Below are positions 1 to 9,141 of a stretch of DNA of 64,000 nt, piece after piece. A model generated the notes under the pieces. The model did no database searches, was not told the origin of the DNA, and worked only from the letters and a program-made list of their open reading frames with translations. This DNA is from Achatina immaculata (lineage: Eukaryota; Mollusca; Gastropoda; Stylommatophora; Achatinidae). The DNA lies in NCBI GenBank assembly GCA_009760885.1, contig CM019700.1, forward strand, positions 5,546,488 through 5,610,487, in the 5' to 3' direction. Made by a program: the position numbers and the translations under genes. Positions within the stretch are counted from its first letter, which is position 1. Each line of letters begins with the position of its first letter.

Positions 1-15
1 CAGAATAAGATAATA

Positions 16-1309
16 TATGAGGGTTGATTGATAAGTTCTCGGCATAAGGTACAAATACTTGAAACACACAGTTGATATTAAGTGCATTTGTTGATCAGGT
101 TAATGTAAGATTAAACACCAAGTTTCAAGAAATTAACTACAACCAATTTTTTTTACAGGCTACTGAAGTGGTAAGGGATGGCAGAAATTGAGAAAATGGA
201 TAAAATGTCTCATCGAGCAGACACTCGCTACCTCTGTAACAATGGCTTATCATCAAAGGAGATTCATGAGGATATAGTGGAGACTCTAGGGGAGAGTGCC
301 CCTTCTTACAGCACAGTGAAGAAATGGGCAGCTCAATTCAAACATGGAAGGGAGAGTCTGGAAGATGATCCTCATCCAGGAAGACCAAGAATGGTAACCA
401 CTGAATCTGGCAGAATCCATGACATGATAATGGAGGATCAACGACTAACTGAGCGGTACATTGCTACTGAGTTGGGCATCTCTCAGGAACATGTTCATGC
501 CATTATTCACAATGATCTTCAAATGACAAAGGTCTCTGCACGATTGGTCCCAAAATTTCTTGGAGCTGATCACAAACGACAGCATCTCAACATGTCAAGA
601 GACAATCTTGGCCATTTTTCTGCAGATCCTGAAAAGTTTCTTCAGCAATTTGTGACTATGGATGAGACTTGGGTTCATTATTTTCAACCAGAAACCAAAG
701 AACATTCGAAGCAGTGGAAACATCATGGATCCCCACCTCCAAAGAAAGCAAGGGTGGTTCTGTCTGTAGGCAAAGTGATGGCTTCCATCTTTTGGGATTC
801 AGAAGGTGTGCTATTAGTAGACTATCTTCAAAAGAGCAGAATGGTCACAGGGACCTATTATGCTAATATTGTGAAGCAACTGTGGGTCAAACTGAAGGAA
901 AAGTGTCGAGGGAAATTGACGAGAGGAGTCATCTTTCAGTAAGACAATGCTCCAGTTCACAAGTCGGTAGTGGCAATGGCTGCTATTCATGAATGTGGCT
1001 TCCAGCTTTTTGAGCATTCTCTTTATTCCCCAGATTTAGCCTCTTCGGGCTATTATCTGTTTACCAAACTGAAAAAAAAGGTGCTCAGTGGTCGCAAATT
1101 TTCTTCAGATGATGACGTAATTCATGCTGTAGACCACTTTCTACTGCCACAAGATGCTGACTTTTACAAAGAAGGGATCTGTATGCTCCAGGATCACTGG
1201 ACTAAGTGCATAAACTTGCAAGGGGACTATGTTGAGAAATAACCCAAAAAAGTTGTCCATAAATAATCCGTTGTACCTTATGCCAAGAACTTATCAATCG
1301 CCCCTCATA
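16..1309 (+). mobile_element. mariner-type DNA transposon, full length but broken
   Basis: Inverted ends of about 37 bp (18-54 and 1271-1307) begin tgaggg and include ttgtacctta; both are flanked by TA (16-17, 1308-1309). The transposase frame lies between. The element is about 1.3 kb, the usual mariner size. A short aataagata occurs on both outer flanks but is probably chance. Confidence 0.88.
178..1242 (+). pseudogene. mariner (DD34D) transposase, inactivated
   Basis: The reading frame gives a helix-turn-helix N-terminus (SSKEIHEDIVETLGE, YSTVKKWAAQFK, GRP linker) and a catalytic domain. The first catalytic Asp is in MDETWVHYF (GAT at 661-663) and the second in DNAPVHKS (943-945), immediately preceded by an in-frame TAA (940-942). 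The third, expected in a SDYxLF context 34 residues later, is Gly (SGYYLF, GGC at 1048-1050). With a stop at codon 255 and a missing catalytic residue the protein cannot catalyse cut-and-paste transposition. It is of the family that also gave the SETMAR transposase domain. Confidence 0.88.
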
Positions 1310-2084
1310 CAACAATAAGATAAAATGAAAACAAAAGCATATACAAAAAGAAGACAAAATACAAAAAAGTTATATACAAGAAGAAGATAAAACAGAATGA
1401 AGGAGTGAGATGTAAGGCATAAAGGTCAGAAAGTAAATATAAAACTGAAAAAAAATAATAAATGGCATAAAACAGTGAATAATGTTATACCAAAGACTGA
1501 GTTATATACCAAACAAAATTAGTCTGTGCCTTCTGATATACAAAGACTAATCACATGCTTTGTGCTGTATGTGACAATGACTGCTTACATTCCAATCATT
1601 AAACAACAAAAAAGAAAAGGAATCAATCTCTGATTTTTAGATATTTGGAGTGTCAAACTTTCCTGGTCTCGAGCTGTTAACAGAAACTGAGTAGCAGGCA
1701 TCATCTTGCAAACTTAAATAAAAATTATAAAAAAGCTGACAATTATGAAGCAGAAGTGAACTATTGTATTTAATTAGCTTTTCTCGTCCTTCAGTAATGT
1801 TTTTTTTTAACGTGCCTTGAATAAAAAAAATTTATGTTAGTGCACTTATTTTAAGCTTTATATTTCAGTTATATGTTAATTTTCGTAACAGTCTTCTGGG
1901 CCGCAAAAAAAAAAAAAACTGGAGAAAGACCTAGCGGATTGCCAGTTGGACAGCCCGTGTAATGCAGCATATGTTAAAAACTTACAACTGTATTATAAAG
2001 GTAAAAAACAAAAATAAAAATTCACAGAAAAATGTTATAAAAATCCACATGCCACAATCGTAAAATGGACCATAATATTGTAAA
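1310..2084. other. AT-rich non-coding stretch
   Basis: Purine-rich and A-rich spacer with short homopolymers; no splice-bounded exon or element end recognised. Confidence 0.6.
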
Positions 2085-2315
2085 TAAAGGACCAACAAAG
2101 TGAACATCAGTGAAGTGAACACCAACAAAGTGAACATCAGTGAAGTGAACACCAATAAAATGAAAATCAGTGAGGTGAACACCAACAAAGTGAACATAGG
2201 TGAAGTGAACACCAACAATATGAACGTAAGTGAAGTGATCACCAACAAAGTGAACACCAGTGAAGTGAACACCAACAAAGTGAACATCAGTGAAGTGAAA
2301 CACCAACAAAGTGAA
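2085..2315. repeat. 15/30-bp minisatellite
   Basis: About 15 units of gtgaacaccaacaaa alternating with gtgaacatcagtgaa. The unit is a multiple of three without stops, so several frames are open but not genes. Confidence 0.92.
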
Positions 2316-2589
2316 TTTTCATTTACTATCTTGCTGGATCAGCTTTTGGTTCTGATGGGTAGTGCTCCCTGATTACAGTGATGTCTTCACTGGATACAAA
2401 GAGATGCTAGTGTTAGCCAACAACAACAACATCATCAACAACAACAAAAAGGCAGGGAAAAGCAAAAACAGGTTTTTTTTTCCTCTCCCACGCCAAAGAT
2501 TTATTACACAAGTTGCTCAGTTAAAAATCAGTTTTTACAGAAAAATTTTATTCAGGCCAGCCATTCTTTTGTGCACCAATCAAAATAAT

Positions 2590-2632
2590 GGCCAGATTGG
2601 CTGAGTGGTTAGACACTGATCCAGCAGCGGGA
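2590..2632 (+). repeat. tRNA-like SINE head fragment
   Basis: The stretch tggctgagtggttagacac is an A-box-like tRNA 5' half followed by a T-run; no B-box follows. Confidence 0.4.
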
Positions 2633-2824
2633 TTTTTTTTTCTAGTTGCACAGAAATAGTTGTTATATATTATAAGACTCATTTTTATGTGAATATCATT
2701 TCAACTTAATACACTTAACATTGAATATAAAGTGTGCTAGCCAGTGTCTTATCCCACAAGCTGTGTTTTTTCTGCTTTTCAGGTCAGGCATTAGATTCCA
2801 GTAATTTGCAGGAAGGCCTGAAAC

Positions 2825-2995
2825 TACAGAAGCAACCAGTGGCTTGTGAAAAGTCTCCTGGCAACCAGTGGGCTTGTGAAAAGTCTCATGGCAACCAGTG
2901 GGCTTGTGAAAAGTCTCCTGGCAACCAGTGGGCTTGTGAAAAGTCTCCTGGCAACCAGTGGGCTTGTGAAAAATCTCCTGGCAAACCAGTGGGAT
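2825..2995. repeat. 30-bp minisatellite
   Basis: About 5.5 units of ggcttgtgaaaagtctcctg plus gcaaccagtg, with one or two substitutions per unit. Confidence 0.92.
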
Positions 2996-3144
2996 CTGAA
3001 CTCACAATCCTTTTGCTCAAAATACGGAAACCTAACCACTCACCTACCAAGACCACTATGTCCAAGATAATCCATTATACTGATAAAAAAAAAACAAATA
3101 AGGGTGAAGATGCTGCCTGATTTGGTAGTCAGCAACCCACAAAA

Positions 3145-3450
3145 GGCAAGCTGTTGTCAGGGCTGGTGAATCATAGCAGGCCAAGACCCTTTTCCACCTC
3201 TCTGTCAGTTAGCCCAGGAACAGGCTTAGCTTTGTTAATGGGGTCAGGGATCACCATATTCCCCATGGTGGTGGAGTCTGCTAAAGAAACACTGCACACC
3301 CCCTCCCCCTTGCTTTTCAGCTGCACTCAGGGGCAGTCATAAGCCGCCATAACCCACCCCCAAACTGACATGATGCTGTGCCTCAACATCACCACTGCAC
3401 TGGCTGCAAAGAACACCAGCTCACAGTTCCAAGGGCATAGAAGAAAAAGT
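3145..3450. repeat. dispersed repeat family A, copy 1
   Basis: Shares agggctggygaaycatagc, ccatggtggtggagtctgc and ggctgcaaagaacrccagct-type blocks with copies at 39.8, 42.9, 61.0 and 63.5 kb. Class unresolved. A SINE is inserted at its right end. Confidence 0.75.
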
Positions 3451-3460
3451 AGAAGAAGAG

Positions 3461-3739
3461 TAAGTAAGTAAAGTAAAGATAGTCCCATAGCAAACAATGC
3501 CGTAGGGGGTGAAGCGTTAGAGACCTCATTATGCTGGGTCATCAGCGTATGAGGTAGGGTGACCAGTTCCTTTCCTCGCTGCCTTTACTTCCCAGATTTT
3601 CTCTGGTACCCATTTTACGAGGCTGGGTCGACCTCGGGGCCGTATTGGTCGGAAAAAAAATCCCGCTCAGCTGGGGATTCGAACCCTCGACCATTTGGTT
3701 GTTAGACGAGTGCTCTAACCACTACGCTAGCCGGCCCCC
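3461..3739 (-). repeat. tRNA-derived SINE (family 1)
   Basis: Read on the minus strand it starts ggggccggctagcgtagtgg with an A box, has B box ggttcgaatcc, a conserved body and a (TTTAC)n tail. It is flanked by agaagag at 3454-3460 and 3740-3746, a plausible target duplication. It is nearly identical to the copy at 39441-39711, so recent. Confidence 0.88.
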
Positions 3740-3897
3740 AGAAGAGGACTGAAAAAAAAAAACACCCCCAAACTTAATGCTCTTACAAGGAAAGAATGGA
3801 ACCAGTAGCACGCTTGGTACTCTTACTAAAAGGAAGCATTCAACTGAAATGAAAGTTTTCTCTGACAAAAGCAGGCATAAGAGAGACAGGCATAAGG

Positions 3898-4452
3898 GAG
3901 ACATAAGACAAGGCAGGCAAGACAAGACAAGGCAAGGCAAGGCAAGGCAAGACAAGACAGGACAGGACAAGACAAGACAAGACAAGACAAGGCAAGGCAA
4001 GACAAGACAGGACAGGACAAGACAAGACAAGACAAGACAAGACAAGACAAGACAAGGCAAGGCAAGGCAAGGCAAGGCAGGCAAGACAAGACAGGACAGG
4101 ACAAGACAAGACAAGACAAGACAAGGCAAGGCAAGACAAGACAGGACAGGACAAGACAAGACAAGACAAGACAAGACAAGACAAGACAAGGCAAGGCAAG
4201 GCAAGGCAAGGCAAGGCAAGGCAGGACAGGACAGGACAGGATAGGACAGGGCAAGACAAGACAAGACAAGACAAGACAAGACAAGACAGGGCAAGGCAAG
4301 GCAAGACAGGACAGGACAGGACAAGGCAAGGCAAGACAAGACAGGACAAGGCAAGGCAAGACAAGACAAGACAAGACAAGGCAAGGCAAGGCAAGTCAAG
4401 ACAGGACAGGACAGGACAGGACAAGGCAAGGCAAGGCAAGGCAAGACAAGAC
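3898..4452. repeat. 550-bp (GACAA/GGCAA)n pentanucleotide array
   Basis: Pure purine-plus-C strand of gacaa, ggcaa and gacag units in mosaic order, about 110 repeats. Frames on both strands are open because the unit carries no stop. Confidence 0.95.
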
Positions 4453-4805
4453 AATCTCCTATTCAGTATCTCCTTCAAGCTTTCAATAACTGATTACACT
4501 TGTTCCCATGCTTGTAATATTCATGATGAGAGTATTCATTACGAGAAATATTCTGTAAAATGTAGCAGAGAAGACGCTGGTTGATTTTGTTTCTACTTTA
4601 CTTTCTTCCTGTAGATTAGTACTGTCATCCTAGCACTTTGGACAAAAATCAAAAGGCACTGCAGTATTTTCCTTTATGTATATAATTCAGTGTAGAGTGC
4701 TATCCTTGATTACCAGCAAGTCCATGATCATCTCTTGTGCCCTTTACATAATATTCGCTCCTCGCATTCATAATTTTTTCATCCTAAGCAGAGATGCAAT
4801 ATGAC

Positions 4806-5507
4806 AGTTAGTTATGTCCCAAGGCATCTGCATGCCCCGGGTGGGGGGGGGGGGAGTGTGAAGTTTTGATGCCTTCACATTTTCTGGTCCACTGCAGAAT
4901 TAGAGGTAGGGATGCCAGAACCTGTCCTTGCTGTCTTTTGTTTTCCCAGAGAAGCAGCCCTGTGTACCCATTTTTTGAGGCTGGGTTGACCCTCATGAGA
5001 GTATTAGCCCTGGGTGCCAATTTCTTGAGGCTGGGTTGACCCTCATGCCAGTCTTAGCCCTGGGTGCCAATTTCTTGAGGCTGGGTTGACCCTCATGAGA
5101 GTATTAGCCCTGGGTACAATTTCTTGAGGCTGGGTTGACCCTCATGAGAGTATTAGCCCTGGGTACAATTTCTTGAGGCTGGGTTGACCCTCATGAGAGT
5201 ATTAGCCCTGGGTGCCAATTTCTTGAGGCTAGGTTGACCCTCATGAGAGTATTAGCCCTGGGTACAATTTCTTGAGGCTGGGTTGACCCTCATGAGAGTA
5301 TTAGCCCTGGGTACAATTTCTTGAGGCTGGGTTGACCCTCATGAGAGTATTAGCCCTGGGTACAATTTCTTGAAGATGGGTTGACCCCCATGCCAGTCTT
5401 CTAAAAGAAAGAAAAAAAAACTCAACCCCAGTGTAAAATAGAACCAGGGATCTTCTGGTTAGCAGGTGAAAGCACAAATCACTTCACTACCACGGCACCT
5501 TTAGCTG
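4806..5507 (-). repeat. SINE family 4 copy swollen by an internal minisatellite
   Basis: Outer parts match the SINE at 26200-26460 (gtcccaaggcatctgcatg at one end; accagggatcttctggtt, a B-box-like block, and accacggcacc at the other). Between them a ~50-bp segment (ttgaggctgggttgaccctc and onward) is repeated about eight times, 4975-5400. Confidence 0.8.
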
Positions 5508-5739
5508 CAACATCACAGCATGTTCTGAAGTTTTCTCTGCTGATGGCTCCCCATGACAATGTCTGCCCAGTGTCTGCCTGTCTTCGAGAATATATGTAGC
5601 TAGCTCAGCCAACTAGTCTGATCTTCATTTCAAGGAGCACAGGAAAAAAACGCAATCTAAAAGATAACCAGTCTTTCTTTGTACCAACCGCTTTAACTTG
5701 AAAAAGATGTTCCCGCTTCTTCTTCTCCTTCAGCTTTAA

Positions 5740-6334
5740 AGTTCTTCACTCATTTCCATGTCCCTTGCGGAACTTTGCCTACCTAACAGCACTCCTGTAG
5801 GACTCTCAGTTGTGAGCAAGATGCCCTGCTGCTGATGCATCCATTTGCAGATCATCAACGATGTCTTGCAACCATCTTTGCCTTGGTCTTCCTCTCTTTC
5901 TTTTTCCAATTATGTACCCTTCCAAGACGGTCTTCTCTAGATTATCATGACATTTAATGTGCCCAAAATATTTAAGTTTTCTCTCTTTAATCCTCTTTAC
6001 TAGCCAGCCTTCTTCAATATTAAGTTCTTGTAGTATGGATATATCAGTTCTTTTTTGTGTCCATGATATCTGAAGAACTCTTCTGTAGCATTTGCATTCA
6101 AAGGCATTTATGTGTTTCTCAGCTGTATTGTTAAGTGTCCAGGTCTCACAGGCATATGTTGCGATGGGAAGAATACATGCCCTTAAAAATCTTATTTCTG
6201 CAGTTCTGTCTGTTCCTCTCCACAGATTTTTTAGTTGTTTTACTTTGTTGAAGAGTGATAGGTGTCCTCCTTTTAATTTCCCTCATTGTATCTCCATTAT
6301 TAGTTAGCAGTGATCCAAGATATTCAAAACTCTC
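5740..6334 (-). mobile_element. RTE-like LINE 3' fragment (family A tail)
   Basis: Translating the minus strand gives the C-terminal end of an endonuclease/reverse-transcriptase ORF: FEYLGSLLTNNGDTMREIKR, then NRQNCRNKI, a GRPR-type basic block and QMDASAAGH. Several frameshifts. It stops abruptly at a mariner end. Confidence 0.8.
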
Positions 6335-6422
6335 AAAGGGGACTATTGAGAAATAACCCAAAAATGTTGTCCACAGATAATCCGTTGTACCTTAGGCCAC
6401 GAAATTATCAATCACCTCTCAT
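6335..6422 (+). mobile_element. mariner right-end relic
   Basis: Matches 1223-1309 of the first mariner (ggggacta, gagaaataaccc, ataatccgttgtacctta, cctctcata). Only the last ~90 bp remain, fused to the LINE fragment. Confidence 0.85.
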
Positions 6423-6954
6423 ATTTTATGTTTAATCCATGCCAGCTTAATACAGAAGTTTCAGGATAGAACATCTTCTCAATAGAACAACTACGGAAAG
6501 CTTCTGAAAAATGCTTAATGGTTTATAAAAACAGAGGAAAATGGAAAAAATAAACAAAAAAAATAAACAATAAACAGAAAGTACCTTTCATGCTCAGCTT
6601 CAAATCTGTCACAAAAAAAAAAAAAATTAAACCGTGTACAGAAATAAACCAGTGGTTATCAAATAATTTTTGTTGGGGGGCTGACACCCCATGTCTCTTA
6701 AACCACATCCCTTGTGTCCCCCCCCCTCCAATTTTTTGTTTGTTGCCACATTGGTTCTGATGCAACCTGCCACTCCCTTATCTCTCAACACCTCCCTAGA
6801 TGTGCCAGCCACACCCTGGGGGTAAACAGTTCACAGGACACTGTTGTTAATGTCGCTTACCATATTTATTTTCAAGCATCAACTCTGTTATTAACGCCAG
6901 TTACGATATTTTATTGTCAGTCGTACAGAACAGTTCTAAATCATTTAAAACCGA

Positions 6955-7545
6955 TAATAAAACAGAACATTATTTAAACTGCTGATAAGGTGACAACTGA
7001 TAATAAAACAGAACATTATTTAAACTGCTGATAAGGTGACAACTGATAATAAAACAGAACATTATTTAAACTGCTGATAAGGTGACAACTGATAATAAAA
7101 CAGAACAATATTTAAACTGCTGATAAGATGATAACTGATAATAAAACATATTGAAACTGCTGATAAGATGATAACTGATAATAAAACATACTGAAACTGC
7201 TGATAAGGTGACAACTGATAACAAAACAGAACACTATTTAAACTTCTGATAAGGTGACAACTGATAACAAAATAGAACACTATTTAAACTTCTGATAAGG
7301 TGACAACTGATAACAAAATAGAACACTATTTAAACTTCTGATAAGGTGACAACTGATAACAAAATAGAACACTATTTAAACTTCTGATAAGGTGACAACT
7401 GATAACAAAATAGAGCACTATTTAAACTTCTGATAAGGTGACAACTGATAACAAAATAGAACACTATTTAAACTTCTGATAAGGTGACAACTGATAACAA
7501 AATAGAACACTATTTAAACTTCTGATAAGGTGACAATGTGATGAT
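6955..7545. repeat. 46-bp minisatellite, ~13 units
   Basis: Unit contains ctgataaggtgacaactgat and aaaacagaacactatttaaa. Early units carry gaacattatttaaactgctg, later ones gaacactatttaaacttctg, giving two sub-blocks. Confidence 0.93.
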
Positions 7546-7649
7546 ACTGACTGATAAAGTGAACGAGTGTGGGGGAAATTTATACCAGTAGTCTGAAATC
7601 AATGTTATAAACTGTTTAGTCTAAGATGAACACAGACTTGGCTACCATC

Positions 7650-7865
7650 TTATCTTATAATATTCCCATGCTGTTAGATATCATGTAGGGCTCGCAAGGT
7701 AGTTTGCCAAGTTTCCTGTTTTCGGCAAACTTTTCAACCTGATCTAAAGAGTTTGTGCCTACTAATTTGGCCTCTTTTAACAATGTCCTCTTTAGAATTT
7801 CACATGGTCGACCTATTTTTCTTCGGTCTGTTGTGGCTACCACGGAGAGCCAAAAAAACAAAAAA
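7650..7865 (-). mobile_element. LINE C-terminal relic (family E)
   Basis: Minus frame reads RKIGRPCEILKRTLLKEAKL then LDQVEKFAENRK, matching the LINE tails at 27.2 and 36.2 kb. Confidence 0.65.
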
Positions 7866-7884
7866 AATGAAGAAGTTCTAAGTG

Positions 7885-8155
7885 AGGCTGGGCAAAAGGA
7901 GAGAAATTATGGCAAAATTTAGATCACAACAATCCAGATCTGTAGGACATGTTTCGAGAAGAGGCAAACCAGAACAACTAATTTCAATGGGAAAACTGGA
8001 GGGAGAAATAGACAGAGGATGACAAAGAAACAAGATACTCGATGGTCTAAAAGAGTGGCTTGGAGCACAGTCCAACACACATCTTATAGGGAGTGCAAAG
8101 GATAGATGGCTGTAGAAATCAAAGATGACCAAACATCTGATTGGCATGGCCAGCC
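7885..8155 (+). mobile_element. RTE-like LINE tail relic (family B-like)
   Basis: Frame includes GHVSRRGKPEQLISMGKLEG and GLKEWLGAQSN, then a 3' end near tgattggcatggcca followed by (GA)n at 8156-8205. Confidence 0.6.
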
Positions 8156-8158
8156 AGA

Positions 8159-8205
<47 letters not shown>
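8156..8205. repeat. (GA)n microsatellite
   Basis: About 25 dinucleotide units. Confidence 0.95.
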
Positions 8206-8207
<2 letters not shown>

Positions 8208-8960
8208 TGTGTGTCTGAAAAATATATTCCAATAGATTACTGTTACATGGTAGCTGATATAGTTTATTAGAAACTTAGCTTCCAGGACATTAAATCAGAT
8301 AACGACTCATGAATCATGTAACAATGACTTACAAATCATGTGTTTTGTCCAGTTACATACCAGACAATCAGTTTATAATGGATTAGTTGATATTTTTACC
8401 TCCAAAGTGCCAAAATGTGCTTCTGAAAAGTTGACTAAAGTCTCTTCCCTATAAAAAGCAGTTGACTAGTTTATTGTTTTATTTTTTTTTCACATTTATG
8501 CACTGGTTATTCTACAGCACATAAATACTGAAGAAAAGTTAGTCTGTTGGAAGTGTCCATTCTTATAATATATAAGTAACATGACTTCAAAGACAAAATC
8601 CTGAAAAATGGAAGACTGAGAGGTAGACCTTCAACTCCTAATCAGAGTCGTTTAGTTTTATACAAACTTATACCCAAAAATTATTCGTCCGTTACCAAGA
8701 AAAGTCTGCACAGTTCCAAATGTACTGCAATGATTTATTGATCAGTTTTGATGTAGCCAGTTTATCTGGGTGACTCACATAGCAACTTCAGCAAAAAAAA
8801 CTGAGATCTAACTAGGGTGAGATTTTGAAACATAGATAAAATTTGTTTACTCTAGATCTGTGAACATTGGGGCTGAAAGAGTTAAAAACAAAATTTAAAA
8901 TATAAGCTGCTATTGTAGAACAATTTAAAAAAAAAAAACTTAAATTCTTAGCAGATCAAA
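8206..8960. other. AT-rich intron/3'-side stretch without recognised features
   Basis: No open frame over 60 codons with coding character; a tract at 8580-8690 (gactgagaggtagaccttc) weakly resembles a LINE tail. Reads as intron 14 of KIF9. Confidence 0.5.
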
Positions 8961-8967
8961 TACTCAC

Positions 8968-9141
8968 CTAGATTTACGACCTATCCTGGACATATTTCCG
9001 CCAGAGCTGACTGGAGAGGCTGCTCCTTCAGCATCTTTCTCTGATTTTTCTAACTTATCTTCAGCCAGCGCTGATACTTCAATCTTCACATCGCCTTTCA
9101 CGACAGATGCAATGCTTGGGGACTTGTCTGCTGGTGGGGTA
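8968..9141 (-). CDS. KIF9: KIF9 exon 14 (residues 523-581), last exon seen
   Basis: Acceptor tttcatag, donor gtgagt; 174 nt in phase with exon 13. It encodes a low-complexity linker: [20 protein letters not shown], then acidic and serine-rich residues ending GRKS(R). It fits the poorly conserved Pro/Ser linker before the C-terminal coiled coil of KIF9. The next exon is not recognisable down to position 1. A 30-bp minisatellite begins about 40 bp upstream of the acceptor. Confidence 0.8.

Noticed and set aside
3327..3542. Minus-strand 71-codon frame
   Set aside because: It spans repeat family A and a SINE; no homology or splice signals.
3722..4478. Long overlapping open frames (up to 240 codons) on both strands
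   Set aside because: They are translations of the gacaa/ggcaa pentanucleotide array; composition is only C, L, P, V, S or K, R, Q, D, T, G.
6955..7545. CRISPR-like regular repeat array
   Set aside because: Repeats are contiguous with no unique spacers, and the DNA is animal; it is a minisatellite.
1..8960. Remaining C-terminal KIF9 exons
   Set aside because: I looked for coiled-coil exons with splice sites on the minus strand and found none that fit; the 3' end is presumed outside the window.
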